Shown in pieces: positions 28,071 through 36,207 of a stretch of 64,000 nt of DNA. The stretch covers positions 1 to 64,000 of the forward strand of contig JAFGVE010000016.1 in the NCBI GenBank assembly GCA_016938175.1, given 5' to 3'. A program made the translations under genes and the position numbers. Source of the stretch: Campylobacterales bacterium. GTDB lineage: Bacteria; Campylobacterota; Campylobacteria; Campylobacterales; Sulfurimonadaceae. The notes beneath the pieces are model-generated. The model worked only from the letters and a program-made list of their open reading frames with translations. It was not told where the DNA came from and ran no database searches. Positions within the stretch are counted from its first letter, which is position 1. The number at the start of each line of letters is the position of its first letter.

Positions 28071-28640
28071 ATGGAAGAGACATTTAGTAATTTAGCAACG
28101 TATGGATATATAGGACTTTTTTTATACTCTTTAGGTGGAGGATTTGTTGCACTCATTGGAGCGGGAGTACTCTCTTTTATGGGGAAAATGGATTTAACAC
28201 TCTCTATTTCAATCGCATTTATCTCAAATGCTCTTGGAGATGTTTTACTTTTTTATATGGCACGTTATCAAAAGTCGATGATGATGGATGGACTAAGAAA
28301 GCATAGACGTAAACTTGCACTTTCTCATGTTCTGATGAAACGTTACGGCTCATGGATTATTCTGTTTCAAAAGTTTGTATATGGGATTAAGACACTTATT
28401 CCAATTGCTATAGGACTTACAAAATATGATTTTAAAAAGTTCGCTCTTTTAAATGTTGGCAGTTCTGCGGTATGGGCTTTAGTCTTTGGTTTTGGTAGTT
28501 ATTACTCAGGAGCAGTTTTAGTAAAGCTTGCTGAAACAATAGTCGATAAACCGTGGATAGCACCACTTATACTAGTAGTGTTTGTATCGTTATTATGGTT
28601 ATATATGGAAAAAGCGACGAAAAAGAAGAGGGGAAAATAG
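28071..28640 (+). CDS. DedA-family membrane protein
   Basis: 189 residues with hydrophobic segments near 10-35, 45-65, 100-125, 130-150 and 160-180. The pattern of GYIGLFLYSLGGGFVALIG and the GIKTLIPIAIGLTKYDFKKFALLN stretch fits the DedA/SNARE-associated (VTT) family, thought to act in lipid (undecaprenyl-phosphate) translocation. It follows uvrB by 18 bp, probably co-transcribed. A strong hairpin follows. Confidence 0.78.
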   Translation: MEETFSNLATYGYIGLFLYSLGGGFVALIGAGVLSFMGKMDLTLSISIAFISNALGDVLLFYMARYQKSMMMDGLRKHRRKLALSHVLMKRYGSWIILFQKFVYGIKTLIPIAIGLTKYDFKKFALLNVGSSAVWALVFGFGSYYSGAVLVKLAETIVDKPWIAPLILVVFVSLLWLYMEKATKKKRGK

Positions 28641-28648
28641 TAGATAAA

Positions 28649-28681
28649 AATTATCGAAAGCTTTTTTAGCTTCCGATAATT
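28649..28681. terminator. Hairpin shared by the DedA gene and pckA, candidate bidirectional terminator
   Basis: 13-bp arms (AATTATCGAAAGC / GCTTCCGATAATT) with one mismatch and a T-rich loop. The right arm covers the last codons of convergent pckA. Confidence 0.6.
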
Positions 28682-30246
28682 GGTCCGTATGGGGCATAAT
28701 CTATAAGATCATCACCCTGGTATTTTTTATAGTTGTCTATAAACATTTGGGCAAGTTTGTCTCTTGTATTGTCAAATAGCTCTTTATCTTCCCATGCATC
28801 TCTTGGGAAAAGGAGCTTTGGATCGATGTCTCCAAGTGTTTTTGGAACATTAAGTCTAAACGTTTGTGTAGTTCTAAACTCACAATCGTTAATAGTGCCA
28901 TCTAAAATAGCATTGATACATGCACGCGTGTCTTTAATGCTCATACGTTTACCAACACCATAACCACCCTGTGTCCAACCAGTATTTACAAGATAAACAT
29001 GTACTTCATGCTCATCGATTTTTTTACCAAGAAGGTCAGCATATACTGTTGGGTGTAGTGGTAAGAAAGCTTCACCAAAACATGCTGAGAATGTTGCAAC
29101 AGGTTCAGTGATTCCACGCTCAGTTCCTGCAACTTTTGCAGTGTAACCACTTAAGAAATAGTACATTGCTTGCTCTTTTGTAAGTTTTGAAACTGGAGGA
29201 AGAACACCAAAGGCGTCCGCTGTGAGGAAAATGATATTTTGAGGGTGACCTGCCATAAGGTCTTTTTTGTGGTTTTCGATGTGTTCAATTGGGTAAGAGA
29301 CACGAGTATTCTCTGTTTTTGAGCCATCTTCATAGTCAACTTCACCATCGTGGATGACTACATTTTCTAAAAGAGCATTCTCTTTAATGGCGCCAAAAAT
29401 TTCTGGTTCACTTTTGCCATCAAGGTTGATTACTTTTGCGTAGCATCCACCCTCGAAGTTAAATACACCGTGATTATCCCAACCATGCTCATCATCACCG
29501 ATAAGTGCACGGTGAGGGTCTGTTGAAAGTGTTGTTTTTCCTGTTCCACTAAGTCCAAAGAAAAGAGCGGTATCACCATCTTTTCCTACGTTTGCAGAAC
29601 AGTGCATCGCAAGTTTACCTTCAAGTGGCAACCAGTAGTTCATCATTGAAAAAATTCCTTTTTTCATCTCACCACCGTACCAAGTACCGCCAATAATAGC
29701 TATATTGTTTTCCACATCAAAAAGTACAAAAACTTCTGAGTTAAGTCCATGCTCTTTCCATTTATCATTTACTGCTTTACACGCATTTAAAACAACGAAG
29801 TCACTCTTAAACACTTCAAGTTCAGGTGCAGTTGGGCGAATAAACATATTTTTAACAAAGTGGGATTGCCATGCAATTTCAGAAACAAAACGTACTGAGC
29901 GTTTTGAAGCTGCAGATGAGCCACAAAATACGTCTGTTATGTAAAGATTTTTATTTGATAGTTGTTCTTGTGCAACTGCAAGAAGTTCTTGGAAAACATC
30001 TGCAGATACTTTGCGGTTTACATCACCCCAAGCAATGTATTTATTCGATGGATCACGGTCTACGAAGTATTTGTCTTTAGGCGAGCGGCCTGTAAAAATA
30101 CCAGTGTCAACGGCTGTTGCACCAGTGTTAGTCTCTTGCACTTCCCCGTTGGCCAGTTCGTGCTTTATTAGTTCCTCATAACTAAGGTTATGGTAAACAG
30201 TACCAATATTCTTTAATCCTAATTCTTCTAATTCTGTTAACTTCAT
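28666..30246 (-). CDS. pckA: Phosphoenolpyruvate carboxykinase (ATP)
   Basis: 526 residues, usual for the ATP form. It interconverts oxaloacetate and PEP with ATP, the entry to gluconeogenesis. Seen: RSPKDKYFV near residue 54, the kinase P-loop [11 protein letters not shown] near 232, and GDDEHGWD near 252. In a chemolithoautotroph feeding carbon in through the reductive TCA cycle it would pull carbon towards sugars. The gene has its own TATAAT promoter flanked by a symmetric half-site pair. Confidence 0.97.
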   Translation of the reverse strand: MKLTELEELGLKNIGTVYHNLSYEELIKHELANGEVQETNTGATAVDTGIFTGRSPKDKYFVDRDPSNKYIAWGDVNRKVSADVFQELLAVAQEQLSNKNLYITDVFCGSSAASKRSVRFVSEIAWQSHFVKNMFIRPTAPELEVFKSDFVVLNACKAVNDKWKEHGLNSEVFVLFDVENNIAIIGGTWYGGEMKKGIFSMMNYWLPLEGKLAMHCSANVGKDGDTALFFGLSGTGKTTLSTDPHRALIGDDEHGWDNHGVFNFEGGCYAKVINLDGKSEPEIFGAIKENALLENVVIHDGEVDYEDGSKTENTRVSYPIEHIENHKKDLMAGHPQNIIFLTADAFGVLPPVSKLTKEQAMYYFLSGYTAKVAGTERGITEPVATFSACFGEAFLPLHPTVYADLLGKKIDEHEVHVYLVNTGWTQGGYGVGKRMSIKDTRACINAILDGTINDCEFRTTQTFRLNVPKTLGDIDPKLLFPRDAWEDKELFDNTRDKLAQMFIDNYKKYQGDDLIDYAPYGPIIGS

Positions 30247-30290
30247 AGTTTACCTTGTAGTCCATATTCTGATACAGCCGTATCTTTTTT

Positions 30291-30310
30291 ATGAGTGAAA
30301 TTATACTCAT
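30291..30310 (-). promoter_or_regulatory. pckA -10 box inside an ATGAGT/ACTCAT palindrome
   Basis: On the minus strand TATAAT occupies 30305-30300. It is enclosed by perfect 6-bp half-sites ACTCAT and ATGAGT separated by 8 bp. A regulator bound here would directly block the promoter. The leader is then about 48 nt. Confidence 0.45.
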
Positions 30311-30388
30311 AATAAACATAAATTAAAAGTAAAAATCCTAGCTAATCTCGAAAAAAATGAAAGAAAATTAGTTTAAGGAAATTTTGGT

Positions 30389-30394
30389 AGAATT
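30389..30394 (+). promoter_or_regulatory. -10-like box (TAGAAT) of tRNA-Val
   Basis: TAGAAT 20 bp before the first base of the tRNA, the only -10-like hexamer in suitable position. Confidence 0.4.
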
Positions 30395-30414
30395 ACAGGC
30401 TTTAAAGTAAAAAG

Positions 30415-30489
30415 CTCGATTAACTCAGTTGGTAGAGTGTTACCTCGACAAGGTAAAAGTCACTGGTTCGAGTCCAGTATCGAGCACCA
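30415..30489 (+). tRNA. tRNA-Val (anticodon GAC)
   Basis: Full cloverleaf: acceptor GCTCGAT / ATCGAGC, D stem ACTC / GAGT, anticodon stem TTACC / GGTAA, T stem ACTGG / CCAGT with loop TTCGAGT, and encoded CCA. The 7-base anticodon loop reads TCGACAA, giving anticodon GAC (Val, GUU/GUC codons). Position 33 is C rather than the nearly universal U; shifting the loop to restore U33 would break the stem. Confidence 0.9.
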
Positions 30490-30527
30490 TCACAAACTTC
30501 TTTTCCTTTTTTTCTCTATGCATATGC

Positions 30528-30533
30528 TATAAT
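30528..30533 (+). promoter_or_regulatory. -10 box (TATAAT) of the binding-protein/GGDEF-EAL pair
   Basis: Perfect TATAAT about 48 bp before the proposed start at 30581; no -35 evident. Confidence 0.55.
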
Positions 30534-30580
30534 TTATTTTTAGTAGATTTTTTTAAGGTTGTCTTCTGTTTCGCATATAT

Positions 30581-31516
30581 TTGTTAATGCTTTTGAGCAT
30601 TTTTCTTTTACCTTTGCATGCTACGGAAAAAAGTAAACTTGTATATATTGTTTCTGATATAGAAATACCATTTTGGAATATTATGAGTCGCGGGGTTATA
30701 AAACAAGCAAATGAACTTGGCTATACAGTTGAGGTTTATAGCGCACAAAATAATAATAAAAAAGAGTTAGAAGCTTTAGCAAAGTCTATACAAAAAGGTA
30801 TAGAAGGAATTATCCTTTCACCTGTTTCATCTTCAAGTGCCGCAACTCTTATAAAGCTTGCAAAAAAACAAAATATTCCCGTTGTTGTAGCAGATATTGG
30901 AAGTGAGAGTAGTGACTATATAAGTTATATCTCTTCTGATAATAGAAAAGGTGCTTACGATATAGGCAAGATTTTAGCACGACAATTCAAACAAAGAGGA
31001 TACAATAAATCATCAAGTATTGGAATTATTGCAATACCGCAAAACAGGGAAAATGGTAAGCTTAGAACAGACGGATTTTTAGAGGCACTCAGTGAAGAGG
31101 ATATCAAAACTGCAGACCTTAAGCAACAGCGTGATTTTTCATGTCAAGAGACCTATAACTTTACAAAAGAGTTATTAGAAAAATATCCAAATATTAAGGC
31201 CTTGTGGTTACAGGGTTCTAATAGATACAAAGGTGCTCTTAAAGCCTTTGAAGAGCTTAACAGAGAAGATGTCATGCTTGTAACATTTGATGCTGAACCT
31301 GAGTTTTCACTTCTTATTGAAGAGGGAATTATTGTTGGTGCTGCTATGCAGCAACCATATTTAATTGGTAAGGAAGCCGTGAAGGTACTTGATGATTATT
31401 TTCATGGGAAGAGAATTGTAAAAAATATAGAACTTCCAGTATTGGCAATTTCTAAAGAAAATGTTGTTAAAAATCACAAAGTGATTCAAACAAATGTTCT
31501 AGGTATAGTGGAGTAG
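30581..31516 (+). CDS. Periplasmic substrate-binding protein (sugar-binding type, Peripla_BP_4)
   Basis: 311 residues: a signal peptide (LLMLLSIFLLPLHA) and a two-lobed periplasmic fold like ribose- or autoinducer-binding proteins (VYIVSDIEIPFWNIMSRGVIKQANELGY, then GIEGIILSPVSS, IPVVVADIG, and VMLVTFDAEPE). No transporter genes are adjacent; instead it lies 2 bp upstream of a membrane GGDEF-EAL gene, so it probably works as a ligand receptor for that sensor. The start is uncertain: TTG at 30581 or ATG at 30587, with AAGG further upstream. Confidence 0.82.
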   Translation: MLMLLSIFLLPLHATEKSKLVYIVSDIEIPFWNIMSRGVIKQANELGYTVEVYSAQNNNKKELEALAKSIQKGIEGIILSPVSSSSAATLIKLAKKQNIPVVVADIGSESSDYISYISSDNRKGAYDIGKILARQFKQRGYNKSSSIGIIAIPQNRENGKLRTDGFLEALSEEDIKTADLKQQRDFSCQETYNFTKELLEKYPNIKALWLQGSNRYKGALKAFEELNREDVMLVTFDAEPEFSLLIEEGIIVGAAMQQPYLIGKEAVKVLDDYFHGKRIVKNIELPVLAISKENVVKNHKVIQTNVLGIVE

Positions 31517-31518
31517 TC

Positions 31519-33576
31519 ATGCAAAGAAAAAAACATTCACTTTACTACGCGCTTTTTTTAACTATTTTTGGCTCTATTTTATTTATTGTTCTTGTCCGCT
31601 CTTATTATGATTATGACCATACTAAGCATGAAGTAGCTACAGAGTTGGAAGCAGAGTTGAAAAATACAGGTTCATCTTTGCAAAAGAGTGTTGCTGGCTA
31701 TGTAGACTCTTATGCTGTTAATGAGTATGAAAAACTTGTAAAGCACGCAATGGAAGATGATGACATAGCTGCAATTCTTATTTCTGATTATAATATGGCA
31801 AATATCTTGGGAAAAAAAGAGTATATAAGTGGTTATATTAAAGATAATAAGTGGCATATAAGAGAGTATGATGTACAAAATATTGAACAAACTAAATTAC
31901 TCGAAAATGCTTTTTTCCGAGAAACTCAGGAGTTAATTACGAGCGATGGTTCTTTGGTAGGAACTATAAGTATATATATTTCAGATAGACATTTAAATGA
32001 GCAGGTACAGAGAATTATTGTTCAAAATATAGTGACTTCTATTGTTTTAGCATTTTTACTTGTTGCTCTTATCTTTTTTACTATGAATGCAATTATTTTA
32101 AAACCTCTTTTACGAATGATTAAAACTATTGAAGAGAGTGATCATGAGGGCGTTCCATCTGAATATTTAGAAGAGGCAAACTCTAAAGAGCTCGATACTT
32201 TAACTAAAGCAATGAACAAAATGATTGCCTCAATCAGAAAATCAAGGGAGCGTTTAAAAGAGCAGGAGAGAAATCTCGTCTTTCAAGCGCATCATGACCC
32301 TTTAACAGGCTTGCCAAATCGTCTACTTTTTCAAGATAGATTAACACAGGGACTTAAAAAAGCTGATAGAGAAAAGAAGCGTTTGGCAGTATTTTTTATA
32401 GATTTAGATCATTTTAAAGAGGTAAATGACTCTTATGGACATGAAACGGGAGATATCTTACTACAAAACATTGCACAGAGACTTCAAGGGGTCATTCGGG
32501 CACATGATACTTTAGCAAGACTCGGAGGGGATGAATTTACAATTATTATGGAAAATTTAGGAGATTCTGTAGACATTTCTAATTTAGCACAGAAAATATT
32601 GAACTCTTTAAGTAGTCCAGTAGTTGTCAATGGAACCATACTTTATGTTTCAAGTAGTATAGGAATTAGCCTTTATCCAAATGATGCAAACTCAGTGCAA
32701 GACCTTCTCAAATATGCTGATACAGCCATGTATAAGGCTAAAGATGAAGGTCGAAACAATTTTCAATTTTATAATGCACAGCTAACGCAATTGGCTTTGG
32801 ATAGAGTTGTTTTGGAAGTAAGTCTTAGAGAAGCACTGCGTAAAGGTGAATTTGTTGTTTATTTTCAGCCACAGATAGATACTGAGTTAGGTGAAATATG
32901 TGGAATGGAAGCCTTAGTTAGGTGGCAACATCCTGAGAAAGGACTTATTTTTCCTGATGCGTTTATACCATTAGCTGAATCGACAGGTTTAATTGTAGAG
33001 TTAGATAGGTATGTTATGAAAGTAGCTATGGAGCAAGTTTTTAACTGGAGAGAACAAGGTTTAAATCCTGGTGTTTTGGCAATGAACCTTTCGGTAAAAC
33101 AGTTAGAACATCACGATTTTATAGAGACCTTTAAAAGGCTTATGTATGCAATCGGAGTGAAGCCGGAGTGGATAGAGTTGGAAATAACAGAGAGTCAGCT
33201 TATGCGTAAACCAGAAGATGCTATTAAGGTCTTACAAGAGTTAAGTGATTTAGGAGTTTCATTAAGCGTTGATGATTTTGGAACTGGCTACTCTTCATTC
33301 GCTTATTTAAAAAAGCTTCCTATCTCGAAGCTGAAAATTGACAAAGAGTTTATTCAAGATATTCCAAAAGATGAAGAAGATATTGCAATTACTAAAGCGA
33401 TTATAGTTCTTGCAAAAAGTTTAAATTTAAAAGTTTTAGCAGAAGGTGTTGAGACACGTGATCAAAAAGAGTTTTTGTTACGGGAAGGATGTCGCTTTGT
33501 ACAGGGGTATTATTATTCTAAGCCTGTTAATGTTGAGCAGATGGAAAAAATGATTATTGAGGGAGTAGAGGAGTAA
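31519..33576 (+). CDS. Membrane GGDEF-EAL c-di-GMP enzyme
   Basis: 685 residues. TM1 (about 9-28), periplasmic sensor (30-165), TM2 (168-192), HAMP-like linker (193-250), GGDEF (250-420) and EAL (435-680). Both active sites look intact: GGDEF at 336-340 with the inhibitory-site RAHD five residues before it, EAL at 464-466, DDFGTGYSS and the final AEGVET. It could both make and break c-di-GMP, with the balance set by the sensor. It is translated right behind a periplasmic binding protein. Confidence 0.93.
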   Translation: MQRKKHSLYYALFLTIFGSILFIVLVRSYYDYDHTKHEVATELEAELKNTGSSLQKSVAGYVDSYAVNEYEKLVKHAMEDDDIAAILISDYNMANILGKKEYISGYIKDNKWHIREYDVQNIEQTKLLENAFFRETQELITSDGSLVGTISIYISDRHLNEQVQRIIVQNIVTSIVLAFLLVALIFFTMNAIILKPLLRMIKTIEESDHEGVPSEYLEEANSKELDTLTKAMNKMIASIRKSRERLKEQERNLVFQAHHDPLTGLPNRLLFQDRLTQGLKKADREKKRLAVFFIDLDHFKEVNDSYGHETGDILLQNIAQRLQGVIRAHDTLARLGGDEFTIIMENLGDSVDISNLAQKILNSLSSPVVVNGTILYVSSSIGISLYPNDANSVQDLLKYADTAMYKAKDEGRNNFQFYNAQLTQLALDRVVLEVSLREALRKGEFVVYFQPQIDTELGEICGMEALVRWQHPEKGLIFPDAFIPLAESTGLIVELDRYVMKVAMEQVFNWREQGLNPGVLAMNLSVKQLEHHDFIETFKRLMYAIGVKPEWIELEITESQLMRKPEDAIKVLQELSDLGVSLSVDDFGTGYSSFAYLKKLPISKLKIDKEFIQDIPKDEEDIAITKAIIVLAKSLNLKVLAEGVETRDQKEFLLREGCRFVQGYYYSKPVNVEQMEKMIIEGVEE

Positions 33577-33621
33577 AACTTAAGAAAGTTCTATCCCTCT
33601 AAAATACAAAAAGTGAAGAGA

Positions 33622-34050
33622 TTAGAGTGTTAACTCGCTACTCCAAATACCGTGTAGATTACATCCCGCTTTAGCAGTGAGCTTTTTAACACCTTCAAGT
33701 TTCACACCAAATAGTGTTAACCCTCTAGATATTTCACCTTCAAGAACATTTTTACCAACAAGCGTACTATCTGCATAAAGCTCTATAAAGTCAATCCAGT
33801 GGTCTTTTGTACTTGGGTGAATTATACCACCTTGACCAACAGTAATTTCAACTGCTGTGTAGCCTTTTTCATCTTTTTCTTTGAGAGTAATAAGTGGTGT
33901 GTGTTTTAACTCATCTTTAGTAAGTTTATTCGGGTTTTCCGGTTTCATTTCATATCTGTTAAAATATGGTTCTTCCTCTTTTGCCTGAACACTTACTGCA
34001 CCTAAAACAACTGTAGCGCCTATTGCTTTAATCATATCTCTTCTATTCAT
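33622..34050 (-). CDS. Tat-exported superoxide reductase-like protein
   Basis: 142 residues. The N-terminus is a twin-arginine signal (NRRDMIKAIGATVVLGAV, cut near residue 23), so the protein is exported folded. The mature part is a neelaredoxin-type fold with candidate iron ligands His50 (LKHTP), His78 (IIHPS), His84 (KDHWI), Cys130 and His133 (GCNLHGIW), the 4 His + 1 Cys set of superoxide reductases. The Glu usually two residues before the first His is not in place. It follows a cytochrome c peroxidase, which would remove the peroxide formed. Confidence 0.75.
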   Translation of the reverse strand: MNRRDMIKAIGATVVLGAVSVQAKEEEPYFNRYEMKPENPNKLTKDELKHTPLITLKEKDEKGYTAVEITVGQGGIIHPSTKDHWIDFIELYADSTLVGKNVLEGEISRGLTLFGVKLEGVKKLTAKAGCNLHGIWSSELTL

Positions 34051-34081
34051 TTTGTACTCCTAATAATGTAAGATATGAACC

Positions 34082-35095
34082 TTAGTTCATATCTGGTTTT
34101 GGTGTTGTTGCTGTAGATTTAGGAAGCATTGGAACTGAAATATCTGGTTTTCTTCCTTCAAGTGCACCTAAGAACTCTGCAACTGAATCTGCTTGTGCAT
34201 CTGTAACTGCAACACCAAGTTGAATACGTCCCATCTCTTTAATAGCATCTTGTAAGCTCCAAATCTGTCCATTGTGGAAATATGGTGCAGTTTGTGTTAC
34301 GTTACGAAGTGTAGGCACTTTTACCATACCATTTGCATCACCTTTAAAATCACCCACGTTCATGTGTTTATACTCAGCTACTACGTTTAACATATTCATA
34401 CTTTGCCCAAGTGCAACACCATTGTGACAAGTAGCACAACCTAAGTCAATAAAAGTTTCTAATCCTTTTTTCTGTGCTGCAGTCATTGCTTTTTCATCAC
34501 CATTTAGGTAGTCATCAAATGCAGATGGTGTTACAAGCGTTCTCTCAAAACTAGCAATAGTGTCTGCTATCTTTTCAAAAGTGATTTTTACATCTTTACC
34601 ATATGCTTTTTTAAAAGCATCTACATACTCAGGCATAGAATTTACAGTAGAAGCTACATGCTCTTGTGTAGCAGCCATTTCAGGTGCGGCTTGCATAGGA
34701 CCTTGTGCTTGTTTCTCTAAATCCGGATCTCTACCATCCCAAAATTGTGCATCAAAAAATACAGCATTGTAAACAGTTGGAGAGTTAAGGTGGTGAGGAT
34801 TTGCTGTCCACTTATGACCCATAGCTGCAGAAACACCATCATCTCCACCCTCACTAAGGTTGTGACAAGTGTTACAACTAATAAGACCACTTTTAGAGAG
34901 TCTTGGGTCAAAATATAATTGCTTTCCAAGAGCTACTTTCTCAGGAGTGATTTTATTTTTTGGATTATCTATTAATTTCATTAATTCTGTTTTAGAAGTA
35001 GGGATAGCTTGTAAACCTGACTCTTGGGCTTTTTTAACTAATGGTGAAGCACTAAGTGCAACAGTTGCAGCTAATGTAAGTGTAACTAATTTCAT
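34082..35095 (-). CDS. Di-heme cytochrome c peroxidase
   Basis: 337 residues from ATG 35095, preceded by AGGAC; an in-frame ATG-less extension upstream is not needed. Signal peptide (about 1-17, LAATVALSASP), first haem site CNTCHNLSEGG near residue 67, second haem site CATCHNGVALG near 210. These periplasmic enzymes reduce hydrogen peroxide with electrons from the cytochrome c pool. The gene sits between a PerR/Fur-type regulator and a superoxide reductase-like gene, and has an AAAGGA palindrome in front of its promoter. Confidence 0.92.
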   Translation of the reverse strand: MKLVTLTLAATVALSASPLVKKAQESGLQAIPTSKTELMKLIDNPKNKITPEKVALGKQLYFDPRLSKSGLISCNTCHNLSEGGDDGVSAAMGHKWTANPHHLNSPTVYNAVFFDAQFWDGRDPDLEKQAQGPMQAAPEMAATQEHVASTVNSMPEYVDAFKKAYGKDVKITFEKIADTIASFERTLVTPSAFDDYLNGDEKAMTAAQKKGLETFIDLGCATCHNGVALGQSMNMLNVVAEYKHMNVGDFKGDANGMVKVPTLRNVTQTAPYFHNGQIWSLQDAIKEMGRIQLGVAVTDAQADSVAEFLGALEGRKPDISVPMLPKSTATTPKPDMN

Positions 35096-35121
35096 TGTAT
35101 GTCCTTGTTTTGATTTAAGCA

Positions 35122-35127
35122 ATTGTA
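35122..35127 (-). promoter_or_regulatory. -10-like box (TACAAT) of the peroxidase gene
   Basis: TACAAT on the minus strand, 26 bp before the start, exactly 14 bp downstream of the palindrome 35142-35162, the same spacing as in the perR promoter. Confidence 0.55.
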
Positions 35128-35141
35128 ACACGGATACTCTT

Positions 35142-35162
35142 AAAGGAAAATTATTATCCTTT
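35142..35162 (-). promoter_or_regulatory. PerR/Fur-type operator candidate before the peroxidase gene
   Basis: 21-bp near-palindrome with arms AAAGGA / TCCTTT and an AT-rich centre; 18 of 20 paired positions are symmetric. 18 of 21 bases are identical to the site at 35595-35615 in front of the regulator gene. Confidence 0.7.
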
Positions 35163-35163
35163 A

Positions 35164-35568
35164 CTAATTTTTACACTCTTTACATATTCCAGTAAAAACA
35201 ACTGAAGCGGATTTTATTTCAAACTCTTGTGTATTGTCTGTTTGTTCAAGAATGGTGTGGATTGGAACTGTAATGTCTTGTACTGCACCACAGTTATCAC
35301 AAACAAGATGTGAATGTACTTCTTTTGTTAATTCATAAACACTTTTAGAATGAGGAATTTTTACCTCTTGCACAAAAGCATTTTCTAGCATTATATTTAT
35401 ATTTTTATATATAGTAGCGAGTGAAATAGAATTAAATTTATTGAGCATCTGCTCATATAAAAATTCTATGCTTACATGGCCATGCATATTTAATATATCA
35501 GTAATAGCAAGTCTTTGAGGAGTAGCTTTTAGATTGTGCTGTCTCAATAGTTCAGTATAATTATTCAT
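35164..35568 (-). CDS. Fur-family regulator, PerR-like
   Basis: 134 residues from ATG 35568. Winged helix (KATPQRLAITDIL, SLATIYKNINIMLE), metal-binding HSHLVCDNCGAV, and a second CxxC at the end (CKECKN), so a structural zinc site is complete. Its neighbours are a peroxidase and a superoxide reductase-like gene, so peroxide sensing (PerR) is more likely than iron control. The -10 box ends six bases before the ATG, and the same operator motif lies in front of it and in front of the peroxidase, predicting autoregulation. Confidence 0.85.
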   Translation of the reverse strand: MNNYTELLRQHNLKATPQRLAITDILNMHGHVSIEFLYEQMLNKFNSISLATIYKNINIMLENAFVQEVKIPHSKSVYELTKEVHSHLVCDNCGAVQDITVPIHTILEQTDNTQEFEIKSASVVFTGICKECKN

Positions 35569-35574
35569 AATGAC

Positions 35575-35580
35575 ATTATA
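35575..35580 (-). promoter_or_regulatory. -10 box (TATAAT) of the perR-like gene
   Basis: Perfect TATAAT on the minus strand with only six bases before the ATG, so the mRNA is predicted to be leaderless. Confidence 0.6.
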
Positions 35581-35594
35581 CAACAGAAAGAGAT

Positions 35595-35615
35595 AAAGGA
35601 AAAAAATTATCTTTT
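35595..35615 (-). promoter_or_regulatory. PerR/Fur-type operator candidate before the perR-like gene
   Basis: AAAGGA followed by an A/T core and CTTTT. Matches the peroxidase operator at 18 of 21 positions and lies at the same 14-bp distance from its -10 box. Confidence 0.65.
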
Positions 35616-35651
35616 ATATTTAAGCTTATTGAAAAAATGTTTAAGGTTATT

Positions 35652-36028
35652 TGGTGGAGACGTGCGGGATCGAACCGCAGTCCTAAAACCAAGTTTCTGC
35701 AACGTCTACATGCTTAGAGAAGTCGTTTGAGTTTAATCTTGCTTCACACAACTTGCAAAGTTACACAAGACGAGCCTCAGGGTTTCATCTTCAGTTGAGA
35801 CAGACTAAAGATATATCTACATAAAGGGTTATACTTCGAATCCTACTTATCTAGAGTCCATAGGTGAAGCAGCCCGTCCTCTTATGAGGGGGTAAAACTT
35901 AAGCTACTGCTAAAGCTGGGCGGTAATTTGTGTTGTTTGCATTTAAGCAATGTGAGCCGTGTAACGGAGATGCTCAGTCCGACATGCAATTACAGACCTT
36001 TAGCTCCAGTCGAAGCCAAGTCGTCCCC
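35652..36028 (-). ncRNA. ssrA: Transfer-messenger RNA (tmRNA)
   Basis: 377 nt on the minus strand. The 5' end GGGGACGACTTGGCTTCGAC and the 3' end CGGTTCGATCCCGCACGTCTCC-ACCA (listed in two parts) form the tRNA-like half. The tag frame runs from 35940 down to 35899 and reads ANNTNYRPALAVA followed by TAA. The ANNT start is Campylobacterota-like. It rescues stalled ribosomes together with SmpB. Confidence 0.95.
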
Positions 36029-36105
36029 AATAGTTTTTGTACAACACAGTTTTGAATTATATCAAAAGTAAAAATAAAAAATAGTTGTGATTTTCGATAT
36101 AAAAG

Positions 36106-36181
36106 TGGTGGCCAATCTCGGAATCGAACCAAGGACACAGTGATTTTCAGTCACTTGCTCTACCGACTGAGCTAATTGGCC
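36106..36181 (-). tRNA. tRNA-Phe (anticodon GAA), copy 2
   Basis: 76 nt with encoded CCA. Acceptor GGCCAAT / ATTGGCC, anticodon loop CTGAAAA (GAA), T loop TTCGATT. Identical in sequence to the copy at 36208-36283, from which it is 26 bp away. Confidence 0.95.
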
Positions 36182-36207
36182 AAAATGGGTTTGTAAACTT
36201 TAAAAGA

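Noticed and set aside
30271..30290. GATAC / GTATC hairpin followed by T6 as a plus-strand terminator
   Set aside because: No plus-strand gene ends upstream; the stem is only 5 bp. It lies in the pckA leader on the other strand, where it is only a weak stem-loop.
30415..30489. Alternative reading of the tRNA as a CGA anticodon by shifting the loop one base to restore U33
   Set aside because: The shift destroys the perfect TTACC/GGTAA anticodon stem; GAC is the only reading with all stems paired.
35142..35162. AAAGGA palindrome after the perR-like stop as a terminator
   Set aside because: It has no loop suited for a hairpin and no T-run, and a near-identical copy lies before the perR-like promoter with the same spacing to the -10.
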